NCBI GenBank assembly: GCA_018907035.1
Contig: JACCIC010000001.1
Span: 4,384,001 to 4,448,000 of the forward strand
Source of the DNA: Sycobia sp. Sy_11
Lineage: Eukaryota > Arthropoda > Insecta > Hymenoptera > Epichrysomallidae
Direction: 5' to 3'
DNA length: 64,000 nucleotides
Each line of letters begins with the position of its first letter. The first letter of the stretch is position 1. The translations under genes and the position numbers were made by a program. The notes under the pieces are model-generated. The model worked only from the letters and a program-made list of their open reading frames with translations. It ran no database searches and was not told where the DNA came from. Below are positions 36,235-38,285 of this stretch, piece after piece.

Positions 36235-38195
36235 ATATCTATATCCGACGTCGTTGCTGGACGCAACAATGCATTTTTATAGTTAATGTACATATTAACA
36301 TCAAGCTACATTTGAATAGAGCTTCTGAAACTGCGTAAGTGATGTTTTTCTTTGCGGTGTACTATAAATGATTGAAATTGTGAGAGTGAGCGGTGTTGCC
36401 AAGTAATTCATTTTTGACAATTTCGAACAATCTAGCACGGTATCCTTGGACCTGTATGTTGCATGCCTAGATTCGATATTAATTGTGTAGGATAATAACT
36501 ATGAAATCAAAACTGTGTCTATTATTTAGTGCATGTGTAATTTTGAAAAATTGATCATACATTTGATCCTTTGAAAATCAAATATAGTCAGGTGTCTGAA
36601 GTTAAAGTAATTATATATAGATCGCATCTTATATAATCCAATATAATACGTCGAAATACATAATATTATAGTTTGAGACTATTATTCGGATAGTGTAAAT
36701 CATTTGCTTTATTAACGGCTTGAGTTCTGGCTTTCTATTCAATTAAATACATACCTCGTTTAGTTATTAATTATTCACTGAGCTATTTTTGAATTTGCTC
36801 TTGAATTTGTGGGTTGGTTGTAGATAAAAATTTTATTTCACTTTCATAAAAAAATAAATATAACATACGGGTACACGAAATTTTTTATTTGGTTAGGTAT
36901 ATATCATTTGAACAATCAGCTGGACTGAGTAGAAGTTTTCGAGATCGCTATGAAAATGCTGTTCCATTGCTGGTTTAGTTGTTTTTAGTTTTCAGTTTCA
37001 ATATACCAACGATTCCAGAGCAGGTGTTTTCCATTGCACAGGTTTTTTTTTATTTATTGTACTAGGTTTGACCATATATTTGTCCCAATCCACATACATC
37101 ATCCGATTGGAATGCAAAGTGGACTTGAGATAGTGCTTAGTTCCTAAATATGAGGAAGAAAGAAAGTATTGGAAATGAAAATATTTGAAGGTGCGAGTTG
37201 AGCCCACGAGACTACATAGCAATTAAATTTTCAATATAAAATAATACAAAATTTATTTAGCTTCCGTTTACCGTTGTACTTAGTTTGTATTTATAATTTT
37301 GAAATTATATATTTATTTAATATGGACTGGTTTTTTGACTTATTACGTGGACATATTTTATATTTATAGTCAATGCTTATATTTACTGTGATTCAGTTTA
37401 AAGGTGAATTGCATCTAGAAGAGTATCCACATAGAGAAATATTGCATATATCAAATGGTGATTTAAATTTTGTAACATATTTAATTGTGAGTGGTTACGG
37501 ATTCACTTCTATTAACTATACCACTGACCCAAAAACTGAGGAATATAGGTCACGAGGATACTCAGATCGTGACTTAAGATATGCTGAAGTAGAAGTAGTG
37601 CCTGATTCAGTGTGTATGAACTATCATGGATATTATCAACCTGGAAAACATCTTTGTGGAAAAGTAAGACAAAAATCTGTGTCTATAGCAGAGGGAACTT
37701 GTGCGGTAAGTTATTTTTTAAATCATTCATAAACAGGCAGTTATTTAATTATGTTATTTGTGAAATTTATATTTTACACAGGGAGATGATGGTAATCCAC
37801 TTGTTTACGATGGTAACATTTTGGTCGGTGTTTTGTCTGCAAACTCAAGTGGTTGTTATGAAAGTCAGGAGCCTGCTGTTTATACAAATATTGCATATTA
37901 TTATGACTTTATAACCAATGTTCTGAAACGTAGACAGACTGATGACATGATCAATGCTGTATGGAAGCGCCCAACGATATTTCACACATTTCACAAATTT
38001 ATTGAAGGTAACTAGACTCTTTAATTTTTTTTATATATATTATTATCGTTATATTAATAAGTTCAGGTATGATTGCATTACAACATTAAAAATATTTATA
38101 TTTTATATCTTTGTTTAGGTCCACGGATTAATGCTGAGAAAAAGCCTGCAAAAAAATCAAAAGACCAAAAATTAAAATCTAAGATTGCTGTATGA
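546..38195 (+). CDS. Multi-domain serine protease homologue (poly-pseudoprotease), 3' part of gene
   Basis: Model of one gene with exons 546-611, 3422-3484, 4922-5265, 5771-6085, 6168-6393, 10868-10918, 18451-18794, 37397-37705, 37782-38007 and 38119-38195. Every junction has AG/GT sites and matching phase: linker exons run phase 1 to 1, and each protease module runs 1-0-0-1. The spliced frame therefore stays open from 546 to the TGA at 38193. It encodes two complete trypsin-fold domains of about 295 and 293 residues, separated by short Lys/Glu-rich linkers. The signal peptide and probably at least one more domain lie left of the window. Both domains lack Ser195, so a binding, regulatory or decoy role is more likely than proteolysis; this is inference. 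The alternative is two or three tandem genes, each with its own first exon, but I found no signal-peptide exon between 6394 and 10867. The donor at 6394 (GTTAAT) is weak, and reading through it gives TAA at 6396. Confidence 0.6.
3422..3484 (+). CDS. Linker exon before protease domain 1
   Basis: A 63 nt exon between TTTTAG and GTAAGG, phase 1 to 1. It encodes 21 residues including a single Cys (KIVCSEQG) and ends RVKG. The end resembles that of the exon at 10868 (YVKG), and both run into the Gly that opens the next module. The lone Cys could pair with the protease domain, as activation peptides of chymotrypsin-like zymogens do; that is inference. Confidence 0.55.
3916..3955. repeat. (TA)n microsatellite
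   Basis: About 40 bp of uninterrupted TA in the intron between the linker exon and protease domain 1. Confidence 0.95.
4922..6393 (+). CDS. Serine protease homologue domain 1 (S195D), three exons
   Basis: Exons 4922-5265, 5771-6085 and 6168-6393 (344, 315 and 226 nt) encode a chymotrypsin-fold S1 domain of about 295 residues. In order: IVGGQ N-terminus, [16 protein letters not shown] with His57, DLALIK with Asp102, VSGYG, VCMNYH, LCGKV, then TCHGDDGNP where GDSGGP is expected, and SANSSGC. Ser195 is Asp, and the S1-pocket residue 189 reads Gly in EGTC. The three usual disulfides (42-58, 168-182, 191-220) are all present, so the fold is kept. The residue before IVGG is Gly, not Arg or Lys, so trypsin-like zymogen cleavage is unlikely. 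In family terms this is a catalytically dead serine protease homologue, probably secreted. A short tail of about 35 residues follows the barrel. Confidence 0.88.
9055..9485 (-). pseudogene. Decayed coding stretch, unrecognised
   Basis: On the minus strand, an acceptor-like CCCTCTTACAG is followed by a frame that stays open to about 9055 except for one TAA at 9328-9330. The frame is identical on both sides of the stop. The translated text has coding-like composition ([36 protein letters not shown]). I cannot name the family. It could be an exon of a dead gene together with 10154-10486. The simple splice between the two is out of phase, which fits decay or a missed exon between them. Confidence 0.35.
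10154..10486 (-). pseudogene. Decayed coding stretch with exon-like donor, unrecognised
   Basis: The minus-strand frame runs from 10486 and hits one stop (10268-10270). It continues in the same frame through coding-like text ([24 protein letters not shown]) to a CCAAG|GTATAA donor at 10154. One in-frame stop inside an otherwise open frame that ends at a splice donor suggests a broken exon. It probably belongs with 9055-9485. The product is not recognised. Confidence 0.33.
10868..10918 (+). CDS. Linker exon between protease domains 1 and 2
   Basis: A 51 nt exon, ATTTTAG acceptor and GTAAGT donor, phase 1 to 1. It encodes GTQT-x2-DGEEK then an acidic stretch ending YVKG. The start is the same motif as the exon at 546 and the end resembles the exon at 3422. 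It joins in frame to 6393 upstream and 18451 downstream. Confidence 0.6.
11111..11275. repeat. Small inverted-repeat element (possible MITE)
   Basis: TAATTTGTGGCCTC at 11111-11124 and its inverse with one mismatch at 11262-11275 bound a 165 bp segment richer in GC than its surroundings. A third copy of the 14-mer (TAATTTATGGCCTC) sits at 3700-3713, at a similar distance (about 200 bp) downstream of the linker exon at 3422. The similarity could therefore also reflect duplicated intron sequence. Confidence 0.35.
11965..12030. repeat. AGTATAAACTTTA hairpin repeats
   Basis: Three close copies of a TATAAACTTTAC-type motif, partly self-complementary (TAAAGT/ACTTTA), follow a GC-richer lead (CCTCCAAAGCGCCCTCC). 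It looks like the tip of an unclassified element. Confidence 0.4.
12573..12660. repeat. (TA)n followed by (CA)-rich tract
   Basis: Uninterrupted TA from 12573 to about 12626, then interrupted CACA repeats to about 12660. The translations it gives on both strands are low-complexity artefacts. Confidence 0.9.
14691..14745. repeat. (TA)n abutting the left end of the mariner
   Basis: 55 bp of TA repeat that stops exactly where the left terminal inverted repeat of the mariner begins. Mariners insert at TA, so the array is a plausible target. Confidence 0.9.
14746..15717 (+). mobile_element. Degenerate mariner transposon
   Basis: Terminal inverted repeats are visible. The left starts TTGGGTATACAAGTAA at 14746. 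The right, read inward on the minus strand from 15717, is TTGGGTATAGAAGTAA, and both reach TTTCCAGCGTTT. In between are transposase remains: a helix-turn-helix part ([19 protein letters not shown] then [15 protein letters not shown], [11 protein letters not shown]), HHDNAR with the second catalytic Asp, and [20 protein letters not shown] near the third (DD34D family). It is broken by stops at 15055, 15208 and 15343, an internal deletion that removes the first catalytic Asp region, and frame changes around 15300-15440. At about 970 bp against the usual 1.3 kb, it is a non-autonomous fossil. Confidence 0.85.
15721..15850. repeat. (TA)n microsatellite on the right of the mariner
   Basis: About 130 bp of TA with a few TG interruptions, starting three bases after the right mariner end. 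Confidence 0.9.
15852..16110 (-). mobile_element. GC-rich fragment, possibly part of an LTR
   Basis: This 260 bp patch is far richer in GC than its surroundings. On the minus strand it holds an AATAAA at about 15908 and ends in CT-rich sequence, as the R/U5 part of an LTR might. Both sides run into TA or CA arrays, so no ends or target duplication can be seen. The classification is tentative. Confidence 0.25.
16112..16196. repeat. (AC)n-(AT)n compound microsatellite
   Basis: About 55 bp of AC followed directly by about 30 bp of AT. Confidence 0.95.
16601..16660. repeat. (TA)n microsatellite
   Basis: TA array with one TG interruption, ending the GC-moderate stretch 16200-16600. Confidence 0.9.
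18451..18794 (+). CDS. Serine protease homologue domain 2, N-terminal exon
   Basis: A 344 nt exon, the same length and phases (1 to 0) as the first exon of domain 1. It encodes [20 protein letters not shown] with His57, and DIALIK with Asp102. About 83 of 115 residues match domain 1 without gaps. Cys precedes IVGG, so there is no basic activation site. The acceptor is GAAGTTATAG and the donor GTACGT. The rest of the domain lies 18.6 kb downstream, beyond a large transposon-filled intron. Confidence 0.87.
19491..19526. repeat. (TG)n/(CG) microsatellite
   Basis: TG repeat running into GCGTGCGCGCG. Confidence 0.9.
20421..21521 (+). mobile_element. Solo LTR, 1.1 kb, with 5 bp target duplication
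   Basis: A GC-richer block begins TGTTCCTGGC and ends GCGACTACA, giving the TG..CA termini of an LTR. It is flanked by the direct 5 bp repeat ATATG (20416-20420 and 21522-21526). Inside, a CTATAAAG box lies near 20985 and AATAAA at about 21075 and 21443, so transcription would run on the + strand. No internal coding region remains, so it fits a solo LTR left by LTR-LTR recombination. The sequence differs from the LTRs of the neighbouring Gypsy element, so it is a different family. Short ORFs in it are not convincing. Confidence 0.7.
21912..24053 (-). repeat. 3' LTR of the Gypsy element
   Basis: 2142 bp. On the + strand it reads TGTGACGTCC at one end and GACGCAACA at the other. It contains a GC-rich block (21930-22310), a TAA/AAT-rich tract (22690-23300), a second GC-rich block (23440-23660) and two (TA)n arrays (23717-23757 and 23968-24017). 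The short open frames in the GC blocks occur on both strands and look like composition effects. Confidence 0.95.
24054..24591 (-). other. Region between pol stop and 3' LTR
   Basis: 538 bp with no ORF and no env remnant. The bases directly before the 3' LTR (minus strand, AAGGTTGCGGG) are only weakly purine-rich, so a standard polypurine tract is not obvious. A T-run (24442-24510 on the + strand, A/G-rich on the minus strand) is a possible alternative priming tract but lies about 400 bp from the LTR. Confidence 0.5.
24592..29595 (-). CDS. pol: Pol polyprotein: two retropepsins, RT, RNase H, integrase
   Basis: The frame is open from 29613 to the stop at 24592 and is probably entered by a -1 shift from gag at 29595; no ATG is needed. 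Numbering from the GTG codon at 29475 (1627 residues): retropepsin 1 at about 5-115 (LIDSGSHG, Asp19; ILGMNF), retropepsin 2 at about 140-245 (LIDTGCEA, Asp152; ILGTDF), reverse transcriptase about 375-560 (YMDD 529-532), RNase H about 670-795 (TTDASG, VTDHQPL, HADALSR), a basic and Ser-rich insertion about 805-1130, integrase about 1265-1480 (zinc finger His1278, His1285, Cys1315, Cys1318; DD35E as Asp1348, Asp1408, Glu1444) and a GPF-type C-terminus near 1578. All catalytic residues are present. The tandem protease pair is unusual, since Gypsy pol normally has one. Confidence 0.95.
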   Translation of the reverse strand, partial: LERCLHAQSAANGTARYYALYQCCKDGGGSIRVATTVRAEVLPHVILKFGIEKITFLIDSGSHGNIIKQGKLPDGIAIDTTAVTRLKGITDNVIKSLGTAVIKGFSKSLSFHVVEENFKLPYDGILGMNFLVQLEAIADFERNVLKIRDHELTLGFENDPGRNNSKILNTNFSGNHNKFLFLDWNGVLILIDTGCEASIIKAKILPSINNIDTTHETYLKGIDGLLMPTLGVAPLNILGIESNVTVLPNNSAIPYDAILGTDFLRKAKAVIDFGEMILTIKNEKAKLDFLCDEDVLTYYNREPESGAPYDTEFENLKSLMRFDNTNFQEFDWSNGDYNNLFLASELCEDLSKYSDRLNNLINLTQIDKLEEKEYEEAAKLLRNNSDRFYLEGDELTTTNVVAHKIPTTDDTPVSTRQYRLPHALKDEVNRQVNELLQKGVIRHSRSSYSSALWVVPKKQSADNKPRWRVVVDFRPLNEKTVAMAYPLPNIVEILDTVGAAKYYTVMDCVSGFHQIPMSPEDMHKTAFSTPDGHFEFVRMPFGLKNAGVEYQRAMNFTLEGLIGKGVFVYMDDIVIYAKSLKEHEILFNEVMERLRKANWKLEPGKCKILQRKVAYLGHVLSENGLAPDPKNLEAVERFPRPKHIKNIRQFLGLAGYYRRFIKDFAKISKPLTKLLQSNEPFVWGENAENAFLHLKRALCTAPVLRFPDMDQPFIITTDASGYAIGGILSQGKLGRDQPIAYTSRVLRGPELRYEVYEKEALAMLHSVQTFRPYVFGHTFTLVTDHQPLVWFKTADLNTRVIKWRFKLSEYDYKVVYNPGKTNVHADALSRNPVENVNAVTRAQKKRLLNLDRPFTNPEIPSSPLTERHRSPKESREENGYIKKPHISKFSKRVQDFSKFDKEKASHANFSKLGADTANLKEKILRKNRRKRRRSKVQNIKINNNDKMKKSTEEAIESRPQRRKTTNQTQKYRPEAQGTNRVTAAVDTSIFKQGERETPDPHQIGTNNLRTLRKRQGRSIKEARDDEKPRNVMEDKSRKLTKKQKNKKLTKLCKSKINKPTFVRKSKATDILQKGSESTNESDNESSYSPQHKSKMISRKPKGKPTLPSESNTDQSSSDLDTSSSESSVMEQSNCSNCGNEIKDDDAKNSKSDVEGKSLRESKNKIVETKEAIQFRNDHILYFINSKGEPCDLAARKLAEANKIPERQYVEEAKISPYRRSNRKFLIAMSIKGDQPESLSKIKENMQNACKELKTFSLDKSIDEFSIAHSPDIQGLEWREVMSIFQNEFKDTNIKIIICKGTLKFVPPDRRDEIFYEYHNSPIGGHRGISKTYNRIRQEYYWDNLKADVQRRIQQCIDCQLKKLVRVKTRQPMVITDTPGTTFEKIALDIVGPLSRTKLGNEYILTMQDQLSKYGIAVPLPNALASTISDAFIKKCICIFGAPKVILTDQGRNFLSSLMQRVAKRFRIKKVRTTAFHPQSNGSLERSHHALGEFLKQYTEKDSEWDEWVEIAMLNYNTCVQESTKHTPFEVVFGKLARLPSNDPLREADLVPTYQGYVKELVVRLTGIKKLVYDNIIKSKEKSKERYDRHIKEVKFRVGDYVFLLSGPKPAKLSNQYSGPFRILEIIGKNNIKIQYKKGGKIVHANRLRISYINNDARNVETKINNNP
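29484..30959 (-). CDS. gag: Gag with six CCHC zinc knuckles
   Basis: An ATG-initiated 491-residue ORF. Residues 1-95 are polar. About 100-290 form a capsid-like region ([50 protein letters not shown]), as in retrotransposon gag families. Six CX2CX4HX4C knuckles follow at 313-326, 339-352, 358-371, 377-390, 410-423 and 429-442. One or two is usual for Gypsy gag, so six is high. The last 36 residues overlap the pol frame and contain the frameshift site at Asn455. Product: the structural protein that packages the element's RNA. Confidence 0.95.
   Translation of the reverse strand: MSEQRVTRSRADKNKFCLDYIDNGDPFSPTKEIPRDVETKPPPRALQGTIYLLEDSVLELTAQSEKSADNKQKEESKNPNIHISDNNRVHVTMPTQSVPLKDVLKVVPVFDGRNITLSEFFEGCDEALEIIDATNEPSFVRLLRARVTGEARQAIRGQTFNTVAALKDYLETIYAPPRTVQQLIGELGTEFQRDNENVISFANRVKDLGRRLLEAERAHVGSVTETMRREAEATLITCFRKGLKKEIDRSIGAAATDLNAVINKAIQEERDLDERTLLRDLSRKLTIRGKEDKKKAYVCQLDQPPTEQRKVTCERCGRFGHQARNCPTHGANKSLTTICQLCDAAGHVAIACPNRVTCQICNLRGHTAKNCRPPERCFRCNEPGHRAGSCPLNARTGAHQQNNTPYRAICRKCNRPGHITSSCPSSQSCAYCKNRGHHINECRKRMYNEKMRTGNLNGASMPRAQPMAPLDTMRSTNVARMEEEASELQPL
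29535..29601 (-). promoter_or_regulatory. -1 ribosomal frameshift signal: GGGAAAC plus H-type pseudoknot
   Basis: In the gag frame the sequence reads G GGA AAC (29601-29595), a canonical slippery heptamer. Pol is in the -1 frame and open from 29613. After a 5 nt spacer, stem 1 pairs CGGTGCC (29589-29583) with GGCACCG (29559-29553). The loop sequence AGAGCGCA (29573-29566) is the exact complement of TGCGCTCT downstream (29542-29535), giving stem 2 of a pseudoknot. Both stems are perfect. Confidence 0.85.
30960..31218 (-). other. AT-rich spacer between ORF B and gag
   Basis: About 260 bp of TAA/AAT-rich sequence with no ORF, similar in texture to the TAA tract of the LTR. Confidence 0.6.
31219..31596 (-). 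CDS. ORF B: coiled-coil protein upstream of gag
   Basis: A 125-residue ORF with ATG start, 259 nt upstream of gag and in the same direction. Heptad-like patterns span much of the protein ([29 protein letters not shown]), predicting a long coiled coil, with an acidic C-terminal part ([12 protein letters not shown]). No zinc knuckle, protease or membrane segment is seen. I do not recognise a family. A separate coiled-coil ORF before gag is not part of the standard Gypsy layout; it could be a detached gag N-terminal or oligomerisation module, or an accessory protein. It lies in a composite element with intact gag and pol, so it is likely maintained. Confidence 0.65.
   Translation of the reverse strand: MVGLNRDPPAPSEERLETIEERVSSHHRALCMVGTLSRNNRTYIEELQEACVETHRNTNFLLRKITSVEERVEGLEKENEELKAWLEKTWQITARAFRELNDKRSVSVSDIEFLEEAVRQLNLND
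31600..32440 (-). other. 840 nt T/C-rich tract on the element's coding strand
   Basis: On the + strand this is an A/G-rich stretch (AAAATAAAA, AAAGAAAG). On the element's own strand it is a long pyrimidine-rich, mostly T, tract with no ORF. It separates open frame A from ORF B. It may act as a polypyrimidine tract for splicing or internal initiation; that is inference from composition only. Confidence 0.6.
32445..33845 (-). CDS. Open frame A: Pro/Ala repeat protein, no ATG
   Basis: The frame is open on the minus strand from 33845 to the stop at 32445, about 466 codons with no ATG. The first likely non-AUG start is GTG at 33626, giving 393 residues. The N-part is Pro-rich. The middle has eight imperfect repeats of the type [20 protein letters not shown] and [12 protein letters not shown] (32-residue form and 19-20-residue deleted forms). 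The C-part is charged ([19 protein letters not shown]) and ends in an acidic Ser tail (SDSESESDD). GC-rich repeats can stay open by chance, and the + strand is also open over part of this region. However, the non-repetitive C-terminus looks protein-like and the direction agrees with gag and pol. It could be translated from a non-AUG codon, or joined to an upstream ATG by splicing. Confidence 0.45.
   Translation of the reverse strand, partial: KGLNRVPDRELEDTVWRIYRPIHERYLRELAARRPIKRETVCLPPPAFGNKKGGTYRRDQGAPSAQGNPPRRGVFGTSGPPQPVVNRPLTLIYPPLTRLPPLAELIRPTTGVTTGAIVEPPRPRQREPSAATRRTTEGSTELTFTELTADLPSALPVAPRSTAAHLTAPPPGVASSLSLDAPPPAAAGRLPQRSAAHLTAPLPGVASSLSLDAPPPAAAGRLPQRSAAHLTAPPPGVAPSLSLDAPPPAAAGRLPQRSAAHLTAPPPAAAGRLPQRSASLSLDAPPPAVAGRLPQRSVSLSLDAPSPAAADRLPQRSASLSLEAPLPAAASRLPQRSAAHLTAPPPGVAPSLSLDAPPPAAARQAVPLPTAPTGPAEATTPKWLSPIRDLRLKPSGCPLTPRGPTEEELRAAEERRSREKRELATDQGIPAPSPVQESGDPPSRARLAGWKRKLFFNSDSESESDD
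32750..33360. repeat. GC-rich tandem repeats, units of about 57-96 bp
   Basis: The motifs GGCGGCGGCTGGCGGCGGCG, AAGAGAGAGAGA and GCTGCGCTGCG recur in register about eight times. Unit lengths differ by in-frame deletions (96, 60 and 57 nt). Confidence 0.85.
34090..34107 (-). promoter_or_regulatory. Primer-binding site complementary to tRNA-Pro
   Basis: On the minus strand, TGGGGGCTCGTCCGGGAT lies 7 nt after the 5' LTR. It is the 18-nt tRNA-Pro primer-binding site known from gammaretroviruses and is complementary to the 3' end of eukaryotic tRNA-Pro with CCA. Confidence 0.92.
34115..36268 (-). repeat. 5' LTR of the Gypsy element
   Basis: 2154 bp, same structure as the other LTR. The differences seen are G/C at the base pair 21932/34135, A/T at about 21965/34168, T/G in the CCCG(T/G)ATATAC motif, plus 2 bp and 10 bp more TA in the two arrays (35920-35962 and 36173-36232). 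Confidence 0.95.
37397..38007 (+). CDS. Serine protease homologue domain 2, C-terminal exons (S195D)
   Basis: Exons 37397-37705 (309 nt) and 37782-38007 (226 nt, the same length as in domain 1). They encode VSGYGF, VCMNYH, LCGKV, TCAGDDGNP and SANSSGC, and a tail ending IEG. As in domain 1, Ser195 is Asp, residue 189 is Gly and the disulfide cysteines are kept. The acceptor ATTCAG at 37396 and donor GTAAGT at 37706 are strong. Joined to 18451-18794 it completes a domain of about 293 residues; the splice must cross the 18.6 kb intron. Confidence 0.87.
38119..38195 (+). CDS. Terminal exon: Lys-rich tail and stop
   Basis: The acceptor TTTGTTTAG joins in phase 1 to the GTAACT donor at 38008. It encodes about 25 residues, Lys-rich ([12 protein letters not shown]), ending at TGA 38193-38195. 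It resembles the Lys-rich linker at 546-611, supporting the module model. If the donor is not used, TAG at 38013 ends the protein instead. Confidence 0.65.
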
Positions 38196-38279
38196 GACGT
38201 GTAAATTGGTTCATGTAGAATTGTACATAATTTATACAAAATTTTTGTTTTAATTTCTTTGGTAATATTATAAATAGTT

Positions 38280-38285
38280 AATAAA
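38280..38285 (+). promoter_or_regulatory. Polyadenylation signal AATAAA
   Basis: First AATAAA after the terminal exon, 85 nt beyond the stop. Confidence 0.5.

Larger units (their letters stand above)
21912..36268 (-). mobile_element. Full-length Ty3/Gypsy-type LTR retrotransposon, 14.4 kb
   Basis: Direct repeats of 2142 bp (21912-24053) and 2154 bp (34115-36268) bound a 10.06 kb internal region. Ends are TG..CA, flanked by ATGC on both sides (21908-21911 and 36269-36272). Order on the minus strand: 5' LTR, tRNA-Pro primer-binding site, open frame A (Pro/Ala repeats), T-rich tract, ORF B (coiled coil), gag, pol (protease-RT-RNase H-integrase), 3' LTR. The domain order with integrase last is Gypsy-type. 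There is no env-like ORF after integrase. By eye the two LTRs differ by three substitutions and two TA-array length changes, so the insertion is recent. Gag and pol have no internal stops. It lies antisense to the host gene. Confidence 0.95.
18795..37396 (+). other. 18.6 kb transposon-inflated intron splitting domain 2
   Basis: The paralogous intron in domain 1 is 505 bp (5266-5770). Here the same position holds a solo LTR (20421-21521), a whole Gypsy element (21912-36268) and simple repeats, leaving about 3.1 kb of unassigned AT-rich DNA (18795-20420, 21527-21907 and 36273-37396). Confidence 0.85.
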
